A stretch of 7,274 bases of DNA from Methylovirgula sp. (GTDB lineage Bacteria > Pseudomonadota > Alphaproteobacteria > Rhizobiales > Beijerinckiaceae), in the NCBI GenBank assembly GCA_025356505.1, contig JANXSV010000146.1:1-7274 (forward strand). Direction: 5' to 3'. Of the stretch, positions 1-5,203 are shown piece by piece. A program made the translations under genes and the position numbers. Under the pieces are notes generated by a model. It searched no databases, was not told the origin of the DNA, and saw only the letters and a program-made list of their open reading frames with translations. Within the stretch, counting starts at the first letter, position 1; every line of letters begins with the position of its first letter.

Positions 1-1
1 C

Positions 2-709
2 CTCTATGAGGCTAAAAAATCGCTTCATGATAACGTCCTCTGCCTGCCGAGCAGCATTGACCGCGCGCATTTCGCCAAAGCCCGAAACGGCAAGCGCTGC
101 GATGATCCAGCCGATCAGAAAGCCATTCCCCACCCGAGAATCGGCTTTTTCGGCGTGATTGATGAACGCACCGATCTCACGCTGCTTAAGGATATGGCAC
201 TTCTACGGCCGCACTTCAGCTTCGTGGTTTTGGGGCCGGTGGTTAAAATTGACCCGGAATCCCTGCCGCGTATGGCAAATATTCATTGGCTCGGCAAAAA
301 GGATTATGCCGAGCTGCCAGATTACCTAGCCCATTGGGACGCAGGCTTTATGCCTTTCGCCATTAATGACGCAACGCGCTACATCAGTCCCACCAAAACG
401 CCGGAATTTCTGGCGGCGGGTCTCCCTGTTGTGTCTACGCCGATTTTGGACGTTGTCAGAACCTGGGGCAAACCGGGATTGGTCAGCATTGCCGAAACGG
501 CTGAACATATGTGCGAAGAACTTGACCGCGCGCTGATGGTCGACAGGTCACTCTGGCTGCAACGCGTCGACCAGGCCTTGGCGACAATGTCATGGGACAT
601 GACATTCGAGGCAATGATGTCGCATGTCGAAAACCAGCTTCCGGAGAGCCAAGTTGTTGAAATCCAAATTGGCAGTAAACTCTCCAAATCCGGAGGTGCA
701 CATGTTTGA
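2..709 (+). CDS. Glycosyltransferase, GT4-like (3' part only)
   Basis: The reading frame is open from base 2 to the TGA at 707-709, giving 235 residues. The N-terminal acceptor-binding domain lies outside the window. What remains looks like the C-terminal nucleotide-sugar-binding half of a GT-B fold enzyme. A strand-loop segment (PRIGFFG, about residues 45-51) begins the Rossmann domain. A VVLGP strand follows near 75-79 and IHWLGKKDYAELPDYL near 94-109. The donor-site region SPTKTPEFLAAGLPVVST (about 129-146) has the Lys and Glu pattern typical of GT4 enzymes. It would transfer a sugar from an activated donor, probably in the cytoplasm, during surface polysaccharide assembly. The 8-nt overlap with the UDP-galactopyranose mutase gene suggests that it, or a partner, works on a galactofuranose-containing glycan. 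The exact donor and acceptor cannot be read from the sequence. The family call is fairly secure and the substrate is inference. Confidence 0.85.
   Translation, partial: LYEAKKSLHDNVLCLPSSIDRAHFAKARNGKRCDDPADQKAIPHPRIGFFGVIDERTDLTLLKDMALLRPHFSFVVLGPVVKIDPESLPRMANIHWLGKKDYAELPDYLAHWDAGFMPFAINDATRYISPTKTPEFLAAGLPVVSTPILDVVRTWGKPGLVSIAETAEHMCEELDRALMVDRSLWLQRVDQALATMSWDMTFEAMMSHVENQLPESQVVEIQIGSKLSKSGGAHV
692..696 (+). promoter_or_regulatory. Ribosome binding site of glf
   Basis: GGAGG ends 5 nt before the ATG at 702 and lies inside the end of the glycosyltransferase gene. It decides the glf start: an open frame extends upstream to an alternative start at 624, but that start would overlap the glycosyltransferase by 86 nt and would put 26 extra residues before the FAD-binding motif. 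Confidence 0.8.
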
Positions 710-1856
710 TTGGTTGATTGTCGGCGCAGGGTTCGCAGGGAGCGTTCTTGCCGAGCGTTTGGCAAGTCAAAGAAACGAAAAAGTGCTCGTCATTGATAAG
801 AGGGACCATATCGCCGGAAACGCTTATGATTACAAGGATCAAGCTGGCATCCTCATACATCAATACGGGCCGCATATTTTCCACACCAATTCGTCAAATA
901 TTTTTGAATATTTGTCGCAGTTCATCCAATGGCGGCCCTACGAGCATCGTGTTTTGGCAAAGGTGGACGGCCAGCTTCTGCCAATCCCGATAAATCTCGA
1001 TACCATCAACAGGCTCTATGGACTGTCTTTAGATTCCGAAGGTTTGGAACAGTTTTTTGCGCAGAAGGCAGAGCATATCGCATCGATTGAAACATCTGAA
1101 GACGTAGTTGTCAGCAAGGTGGGTCGCGAACTTTATGAAAAGTTCTTTCAAGGCTACACGCGCAAGCAGTGGGGGCTGGATCCTTCCCAGCTGGACAAAA
1201 GTGTCACGGCGCGCGTGCCGACCCGCACCAATCGTGATGATCGTTATTTCGAAGACAAGTTCCAATATATGCCGCTCGACGGCTATACCAAAATGTTCGC
1301 AAATCTGCTCGATCATCCCAATATCACCGTTGAAACTTCGGTCAGTTATCAGCAGCGCCGCTCGCAGGTGAAGTTCAAACGGTTGATATTCACCGGCCCT
1401 GTGGATGAATATTTTGACCACCGTTTCGGCAAACTTCCCTACCGCTCGTTGCATTTCAAGCATGAAACGCTCAACGAAGAGCGGCATCAGCCCGTGGGTA
1501 CGGTGAATTTCCCGCAGAGCGAAGACTATACGAGGGTGACCGAGTTCAAACATCTCACGGGTCAGGTCAGCGACAAGACCAGCATCATGTATGAGTACCC
1601 TTCTGACATTGGCGATCCGTTTTATCCGGTTCCTCGTCCCGAAAACCAAGTCATTTATAAAAAATATGAAGCGCTAGCCAATGCGACCGAAAATGTGTGG
1701 TTTGCGGGACGGCTTGCCACATACCGTTATTACAATATGGATCAGGTTGTCGGCCAAGCTCTGGCGACATTCAAACATATTAACGAGGCTGTGCCAGTCG
1801 CAAAAGGACTATCGTCTTTTTCATCGGCGATTTGGCCTGCCGAAGTCGCCAAATAA
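702..1856 (+). CDS. glf: UDP-galactopyranose mutase
   Basis: This 384-aa flavoprotein interconverts UDP-galactopyranose and UDP-galactofuranose, the donor for galactofuranose in surface glycans. Its length is close to that of bacterial Glf proteins (about 370-390 aa). The N-terminus is a Rossmann FAD site, with VGAGFAGS at residues 7-14 and the acidic VIDKRDHIAGNAYD segment at 30-43. YGPHIFHTN (55-63) is a strong family signature. FFQGYTRKQWG (148-158) carries the conserved active-site Trp157, and the following TRTNRDDRYF segment holds a conserved Arg near 175. A second probable substrate-phosphate arginine is Arg278 in YTRVTEFKH. The C-terminal WFAGRLATYRYYNMDQVVGQAL region (333-354) closes the FAD site. 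The start is the ATG at 702 with GGAGG 5 nt upstream, which gives the normal distance to GxGxxG. The enzyme is cytoplasmic and is coupled to the upstream glycosyltransferase gene. No damage is visible. Confidence 0.97.
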   Translation: MFDWLIVGAGFAGSVLAERLASQRNEKVLVIDKRDHIAGNAYDYKDQAGILIHQYGPHIFHTNSSNIFEYLSQFIQWRPYEHRVLAKVDGQLLPIPINLDTINRLYGLSLDSEGLEQFFAQKAEHIASIETSEDVVVSKVGRELYEKFFQGYTRKQWGLDPSQLDKSVTARVPTRTNRDDRYFEDKFQYMPLDGYTKMFANLLDHPNITVETSVSYQQRRSQVKFKRLIFTGPVDEYFDHRFGKLPYRSLHFKHETLNEERHQPVGTVNFPQSEDYTRVTEFKHLTGQVSDKTSIMYEYPSDIGDPFYPVPRPENQVIYKKYEALANATENVWFAGRLATYRYYNMDQVVGQALATFKHINEAVPVAKGLSSFSSAIWPAEVAK

Positions 1857-2081
1857 ACCACCAGACTTCTGCTTCGAGGGCACAGGCGTGAATTGAGAAC
1901 CCCTGCCGGCACCCTTCAAATACCTCTTTGTCCTTCACTGGGCTGGCGCGCCAAGTTGGTTTTCCAACCTGTACGAGCATCGACAGGGCAGTTAAAAGCC
2001 ATTAACGCTATACGAGACATCCGCGGCCTGCGCGGCCGATCGGAATGGATACGCGCGGCTTGGCGCGCTGGAGGGTGAGAC
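1857..2081. other. Intergenic gap with short palindromes
   Basis: This 225-nt stretch separates glf from the membrane-protein pair. It holds a perfect 10-bp palindrome TGGCGCGCCA at 1944-1953 and, just after it, GTTGG-TTTT-CCAAC at 1955-1968, a 5-bp stem with a 4-nt loop. The second could form a small hairpin, but no U-run follows, so it is not a convincing intrinsic terminator. CGCGGCC occurs twice in tandem at 2022-2028 and 2031-2037. The only open frame (1893-2078) has neither a recognisable protein nor a ribosome binding site and is probably not a gene. A promoter for the next gene is likely here but cannot be placed. Confidence 0.5.
2070..2075 (+). promoter_or_regulatory. Ribosome binding site supporting a TTG start
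   Basis: GGAGGG lies 6 nt before the TTG at 2082. An in-frame TGA at 2076-2078 rules out any start further upstream, and the next few codons offer no ATG. This site therefore fixes the unusual TTG initiation of the membrane protein. Confidence 0.75.
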
Positions 2082-2831
2082 TTGGACTATTGGACAACGG
2101 CCGCCCCGGCGGTTTCGGCGGCTTTTTTAAGCTCGCTGGTTGAAGTCGTCGAGGCTTTCACCATCATTCTGGCAGTGGGCACAGTACGCGGCTGGCGTCC
2201 TGCCGCACTTGGAACCCTCGCGGCGCTCGTGCTCCTGACCTTGATCGTGGTCATTCTGGGCCCGCTTCTCGACCGCGTTCCGCTGCACGGGTTACAACTT
2301 GTCATCGGCATTTTGCTGTTGCTGTTTGGACTGAGATGGCTGCGCAAAGCGATTTTGCGCGCGTCAGGCATCATAAAACTTCATGATGAAGCCGCTGCTT
2401 TCGCGCAGGAAACCGGCGAACTACGATCCGCTGCAGATCGAAACGAGTCCCATCTCGACTGGATCGCCGGAATGGCGGCCTTTAAAGCCGTCGTGCTCGA
2501 AGGTCTGGAAGTGGTGTTTATCGTTATAGCGGTTGGCGCGGGCAATGGGCTATTGTGGCCTGCCGCACTTGGCGCTCTCGCCGCTTGCGTGCTTGTGCTT
2601 GGCATCGGGCTACTCGTTCACAAGCCATTGGCGCGCGTTCCGGAAAATACTTTGAAATTCTGCGTCGGCGTCATGCTGTCCGCCTTCGGTGTATTCTGGA
2701 CCGGTGAAGGGCTTGGCGTAAACTGGCCCGGCGCTGACGCGATCATTCTTGTATTTGCTGCGGCTTTCCTTGCTGTCGGATTGGCATTAGCCCAGATGAT
2801 CCGCAGCCGCAGCGTGGAGTTTGCGAGATGA
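2082..2831 (+). CDS. Multi-pass membrane protein with internal duplication (COG4280-like)
   Basis: A 249-aa, very hydrophobic protein with about six or seven predicted membrane segments and one hydrophilic loop (about residues 93-127). It is built from two homologous halves. Half 1 has E21-VV-E24-AFTIILAVG, then PAALG (40-44), RVP (65-67) and LFG (81-83). Half 2 has E140-GL-E143-VVFIVIAVG, then PAALG (160-164), RVP (185-187) and AFG (201-203). The repeated acidic E-x-x-E motif inside a membrane segment recalls cation transporters such as the GDT1/TMEM165 and FTR1-type families, and I believe the closest group is the uncharacterised COG4280 membrane proteins. Transport of a cation is inference; no substrate can be assigned. 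The start is TTG with a good ribosome binding site. The stop overlaps the next gene by 4 nt (ATGA), so the two products are probably made together and may work together. The inner-membrane location is secure. Confidence 0.85.
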   Translation: MDYWTTAAPAVSAAFLSSLVEVVEAFTIILAVGTVRGWRPAALGTLAALVLLTLIVVILGPLLDRVPLHGLQLVIGILLLLFGLRWLRKAILRASGIIKLHDEAAAFAQETGELRSAADRNESHLDWIAGMAAFKAVVLEGLEVVFIVIAVGAGNGLLWPAALGALAACVLVLGIGLLVHKPLARVPENTLKFCVGVMLSAFGVFWTGEGLGVNWPGADAIILVFAAAFLAVGLALAQMIRSRSVEFAR

Positions 2832-3040
2832 ACACGTTTAATCTGATCCTGCGCGAATTTATCGGCATGTTCATCGATGATGAATTCCTTGCGCTGGCGG
2901 TGCTGGCAGTTGTGGGCATTGCCGCTGCGCTCAGCTTTTTGCTCAATACTTCAAGCACAGTGACTGGCGCTGTTTTGGTTGTGGGCTGTTTCGGCGTTTT
3001 GGTTTCAAGCGTGCTCAAGGCGGGCTGGAAACGCCGCTAA
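2828..3040 (+). CDS. Small inner-membrane protein, coupled to the duplicated membrane protein
   Basis: A 70-aa protein whose ATG overlaps the stop of the preceding gene in an ATGA junction, so translation is probably coupled. It has a short amphipathic N-terminus (about residues 1-16), an acidic IDDE patch at 16-19 and two hydrophobic stretches, at about 21-39 and 44-63, separated by the polar LLNTSSTVTG turn. It ends in the basic KAGWKRR. The basic tail suggests that the C-terminus is in the cytoplasm, which would make this a two-helix hairpin with both ends inside. I do not recognise the family. The coupling suggests an accessory subunit of the upstream membrane protein, which is inference. 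The hydrophobic pattern and the exact junction make a chance ORF unlikely. Confidence 0.75.
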   Translation: MNTFNLILREFIGMFIDDEFLALAVLAVVGIAAALSFLLNTSSTVTGAVLVVGCFGVLVSSVLKAGWKRR

Positions 3041-3102
3041 AGACGTTATCGCCTTGCGTTGCGTCAGATGCCTACATCGACGGACAACTGGACTGGCGCG
3101 GC

Positions 3103-3291
3103 TTAAAACAGCCTGTTCATCTGTTCGACTTCTTTTTCGCTCTTGGTGCGAAAGCTGCGATACACCCAGCAGTGGCGGTGTTTGTCGCGCCTGCGCCACA
3201 AATATTCCAGCCAGAAAATCCCATGATCATCGCTGGGGAACACCGGCCTCCAAGCGTAGAATTTGTGCCAGATATAGTCTCCGGAACGCAT
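3103..3291 (-). CDS. Small tryptophan-rich hypothetical protein
   Basis: A 62-aa orphan on the minus strand. I chose the ATG at 3289-3291 because AGAGG lies 8 nt upstream of it; a TTG at 3307-3309 would add six residues but has no such site. The protein is rich in aromatic and charged residues, with four Trp and four Tyr. Its core, IWHKFYAWRPVF followed by FWLEYLWRRRDKHRHCWVYRSF, reads like a compact beta-rich soluble domain, with a charged Lys/Glu tail. There is no signal peptide or membrane segment. I cannot name a family. Small proteins with a similar AWRP...W.E pattern seem familiar from Rhizobiales genomes, but that is recollection rather than a match. It faces the small membrane protein gene tail to tail (62 nt apart) and has 135 nt upstream, which could hold its own promoter. 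A fortuitous ORF is possible. Confidence 0.5.
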   Translation of the reverse strand: MRSGDYIWHKFYAWRPVFPSDDHGIFWLEYLWRRRDKHRHCWVYRSFRTKSEKEVEQMNRLF

Positions 3292-3299
3292 TGGCCACG

Positions 3300-3304
3300 C
3301 CTCT
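3300..3304 (-). promoter_or_regulatory. Ribosome binding site of the tryptophan-rich ORF
   Basis: On the minus strand AGAGG stands 8 nt before the ATG at 3291. It is the main support for treating this ORF as a gene and for choosing the ATG over the TTG six codons upstream. Confidence 0.45.
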
Positions 3305-3339
3305 GTCAAAAATTCAAGATGCGAATACTATGCACGACA

Positions 3340-3363
3340 CTCTGACAGAGAGATAACATTATC
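3340..3363. repeat. Two adjacent short inverted repeats
   Basis: CTCTG-A-CAGAG (3340-3350) is followed 1 nt later by GATAA-CA-TTATC (3352-3363). Both have perfect 5-bp arms. They lie about 50-70 nt upstream of the minus-strand tryptophan-rich ORF, next to an AT-rich tract, and so could be operator sites or part of its promoter. Repeats this short can arise by chance, so the functional reading is tentative. Confidence 0.3.
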
Positions 3364-3398
3364 CTATACTATTTTTATTTTTAAAATCTTTTAAAAGG
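3361..3398. other. AT-rich tract between the flavin reductase gene and the small ORF
   Basis: This stretch is almost entirely A and T, with two copies of TTTTAAAA, and contrasts sharply with the GC-richer genes on both sides. It lies 29 nt past the flavin reductase stop and upstream of the minus-strand small ORF. It could help end transcription of the first or supply an AT-rich promoter for the second. No GC-rich hairpin precedes a T-run, so I do not call a terminator. Confidence 0.3.
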
Positions 3399-3426
3399 CA
3401 TGCACCCTCATCTGCGCTGCAATGCA

Positions 3427-3978
3427 CTAACCGCCTTTCGAAAGGTCTGCGGTGTCAAGGGACCAACCCAACTGGTCAAACCCACCGCGCCAGTAAAGCA
3501 GCGCCCCGGAACCGCCCTGTGCAAACACGCTGCGAACCTTCGCGATGACAATGGCATGAGAATGGCGCTCTAAAATCTCTTCCACTTCGCAATCGAGGGC
3601 TGCCAAAGCGCCACCGAGCACAACAACGCCGCTCGGCAGCGTTTGCCACGCGCCACCAGCATAGCGTTCTACCCCCTTTATGCCTCCGCGCCCGGCAAAG
3701 CGCGCAGCAACATCCTCATGATGCGCGGCGAGGAAACTGGCCCCAAATTGACGATCGCGCACAATGACATCCAAGCTCGATGAAGCGCGGTGCACGCACA
3801 CAATGACGCGTGGCGGCTCCGCTGACAGTGCTGAAAACGATGTCACTGTAAGGCCGGTTCGTTCATCTCCCCGCCCCGCCGTAATCACAGTTACGCCGCC
3901 CGCAAGATGACGCATCGCCTCGCGGAACTGTTTTGGCGAGACCTCCCCGAGCGTCTCGGGCATGGTTGCAAGCGTCAT
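3427..3978 (-). CDS. Flavin reductase-like (HpaC-type) FMN-binding protein
   Basis: A 183-aa protein of the flavin reductase domain family, which use NAD(P)H to reduce free FMN or FAD, usually to feed a separate monooxygenase. Family features run in order. FREAMRHLAGGVTVITAG (18-35) is the typical N-terminal helix and first strand. GLTVTSFSALSAEPPRVIVCV (42-62) is the flavin-binding core, followed by SSSLDVI (67-72) and FGASFLAAHHEDVAARFAG (78-96). LGGALAALDCEV (121-132) and HSHAIVIAKV (139-148) come next, and LLYWRGGF (160-167) closes the domain. The length is normal for the family. The start is supported by AGGAG 6 nt upstream. No oxygenase gene lies beside it, so its partner is unknown. 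Its place 210 nt downstream of pcaQ, on the same strand, suggests a link to aromatic-compound breakdown, but this is inference. Some family members bind FMN without being reductases. Confidence 0.88.
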   Translation of the reverse strand: MTLATMPETLGEVSPKQFREAMRHLAGGVTVITAGRGDERTGLTVTSFSALSAEPPRVIVCVHRASSSLDVIVRDRQFGASFLAAHHEDVAARFAGRGGIKGVERYAGGAWQTLPSGVVVLGGALAALDCEVEEILERHSHAIVIAKVRSVFAQGGSGALLYWRGGFDQLGWSLDTADLSKGG

Positions 3979-3984
3979 TTTGAA

Positions 3985-3989
3985 CTCCT
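3985..3989 (-). promoter_or_regulatory. Ribosome binding site of the flavin reductase gene
   Basis: On the minus strand AGGAG stands 6 nt before the ATG at 3978, which fixes that start over the second in-frame ATG five codons later. Confidence 0.7.
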
Positions 3990-4074
3990 AAGCTCCATAA
4001 AGTAGCGCCTCACGACCCTAATTCAAATGGCCTTACAAATTCTGAAACGCAGAGCAAGTCGTGAACTCACACAA

Positions 4075-4130
4075 TAAGACCCTAACATCACGGACGCATG
4101 TCTTAAAGCTGACAGCAACGAGTAAGACAT
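4075..4130. repeat. Three TAAGAC half-sites, including an 8-bp inverted repeat
   Basis: ATGTCTTA (4098-4105) and TAAGACAT (4123-4130) are perfect 8-bp inverted arms separated by 17 nt. A third TAAGAC occurs at 4075-4080, so the half-sites sit 25 and 23 nt apart, a little over two helical turns. They are in the 210-nt gap between pcaQ and the flavin reductase gene, about 100-150 nt upstream of the latter. A regulator binding on one DNA face is a reasonable guess. The arms are not GC-rich and no T-run follows, so a terminator is unlikely. A longer-range 7-bp inverted pair, TCACGAC (4010-4016) and GTCGTGA (4058-4064), lies in the same gap and could be chance. Confidence 0.35.
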
Positions 4131-4188
4131 CTCCCGCTGTTCCAAGTCGGCGGTTCGGATGCTAGGCGAATCATCGCTTTGCTGGAAC

Positions 4189-5133
4189 CTACCCGATATG
4201 TTCAGGCAAAAAATCAGCCCGTCGCCTGACCTCCTCGCGCAGAAACCCTGCAAAGATTTCAACAGCCGGCTCAATCGGCTCATTGGCTTTCATACACATA
4301 CCGACAGACCCTAGAGTGGACTGGGTGTTGATGGGCAAAGCAACAAATTCGCCGGATTTGAGTTCAGCGGCGATAACACCGCGCGATATAATCCAGATTG
4401 CACCATGTTCCCGCGTGAACGCGCGGCCGAATGAATCTGACACGGTTTCGATAACCTGAGCCGCCTCCGGCAGGCCTTGCTCGATAAACAACCGCTTCAC
4501 GAAAGGGCCGATGATCGAAACTGACGTAGGCACCAGCATCGGGGAGGCGGAAATTTCGCTGGCGCTGATCGAGATTCGCCCTGCGAGTGGATGGCTGTTA
4601 TGGACAGCGAACACCACAATGTCACGGTAGAGCGGTTCGAACACAAGCCCGGTCATGATTTCCGGCGCGGGCAACCTCCCCATAACAAGGTCAAGTTCTC
4701 CAGCGCGCAGTTGATCCAGCAAAGCGCGGTTTTCACCCGTCGAGATTCGCAGCGGATTGCGCAAACTTTCGGCAAGATAACGGGACACCGCGCCCGGCAT
4801 GATCAGTGCCGACACTGTCGGCAGTGCGCCTATGCGGATGGCTGGCCGGTCCCTCACCTCCAAGTCAGCAACAGCGTTGAGGCCGCTGCGCGCTGCCGCA
4901 AGACTTGCTCCGGCATGGCGCAAAAACGCTTCGCCCTGCGGCGTTATACGGATGCCACGGCCATCTTTTGCCACTAAAGGCGCCCCGCAGATGGCTTCAA
5001 GCTCGCGCAAAGTGCGCGTGACGGCAGGCTGGGTGAGCTTGAGACTTTCAGCTGCTCTGGTGACGCTTTTGTGCCTTGTCACTTCGACAAAGGTTTCGAG
5101 TTGATTGAGCTTAATTTGGCGCACGCTTTTCAT
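4189..5133 (-). CDS. pcaQ: LysR-type activator of the protocatechuate operon
   Basis: A 314-aa cytoplasmic DNA-binding regulator of normal LysR length. The winged helix-turn-helix occupies about residues 9-70: LNQLETFVEVTRHKSVTRAA, then LTQPAVTRTLRELE as the recognition helix, and GRGIRITPQGEAFL as the wing. The rest is the periplasmic-binding-protein-like effector domain, starting near IRIGALPTV (about 99-107), with the NRALLDQLRAGELDLVMGRL segment typical of the PcaQ/GbpR/CbbR group. It is divergent from pcaD across 70 bp, the known arrangement for PcaQ, which in Agrobacterium and Sinorhizobium activates pcaDCHGB in response to beta-carboxy-muconate pathway intermediates. I start at the ATG at 5133 because the frame open to 5226 would overlap pcaD and add 31 non-homologous residues. 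The ribosome binding site before 5133 is weak. The name rests on family resemblance plus context. Confidence 0.93.
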   Translation of the reverse strand: MKSVRQIKLNQLETFVEVTRHKSVTRAAESLKLTQPAVTRTLRELEAICGAPLVAKDGRGIRITPQGEAFLRHAGASLAAARSGLNAVADLEVRDRPAIRIGALPTVSALIMPGAVSRYLAESLRNPLRISTGENRALLDQLRAGELDLVMGRLPAPEIMTGLVFEPLYRDIVVFAVHNSHPLAGRISISASEISASPMLVPTSVSIIGPFVKRLFIEQGLPEAAQVIETVSDSFGRAFTREHGAIWIISRGVIAAELKSGEFVALPINTQSTLGSVGMCMKANEPIEPAVEIFAGFLREEVRRRADFLPEHIG

Positions 5134-5203
5134 ATCAGTTTCGCTATCAAATATGTTCAAAATATCATTATTCACATTAGTCCGTATATGTAACTCTTGC
5201 GTG
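5134..5203. promoter_or_regulatory. Divergent pcaQ-pcaD regulatory region
   Basis: This 70-bp AT-rich region must hold both divergent promoters and the PcaQ site. The box reported for Sinorhizobium PcaQ (ATAACC-N4-GGTTA-like) is not visible. The best LysR-type T-N11-A candidate is at 5151-5165, ATAT-GTTCAAA-ATAT, centred about 46 nt upstream of the pcaD ATG. A second imperfect feature is CATAT (5131-5135) paired with ATATG (5151-5155), which overlaps the pcaQ start codon and could serve autoregulation. No clear -35/-10 pair stands out, as expected for an activator-dependent promoter. Confidence 0.5.

Noticed and set aside
1029..1649. A long 206-codon open frame on the minus strand.
   Set aside because: It lies wholly inside glf, whose protein has every family motif, so it is an antisense shadow.
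1955..1968. GTTGG-TTTT-CCAAC hairpin as a glf terminator.
   Set aside because: The stem is only 5 bp and no T-run follows, so it does not meet the usual form of an intrinsic terminator.
1893..2078. A 61-codon open frame between glf and the membrane protein gene.
   Set aside because: It has a non-ATG start, no ribosome binding site and a low-complexity Arg-rich sequence with no recognisable domain.
1857..3426. The possibility that the middle region is a mobile element or genomic island inserted between two core loci.
   Set aside because: No transposase, integrase, terminal inverted repeats, tRNA or target-site duplication was seen.
4010..4064. A 7-bp inverted pair TCACGAC / GTCGTGA with a 41-nt spacer.
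   Set aside because: At this length and spacing about one such pair is expected by chance in a gap of this size.
5105..5203. An N-terminal extension of pcaD by 33 residues.
   Set aside because: It would overlap the pcaQ coding region, has no ribosome binding site, and PcaD homologues begin at about the MQLMR segment.
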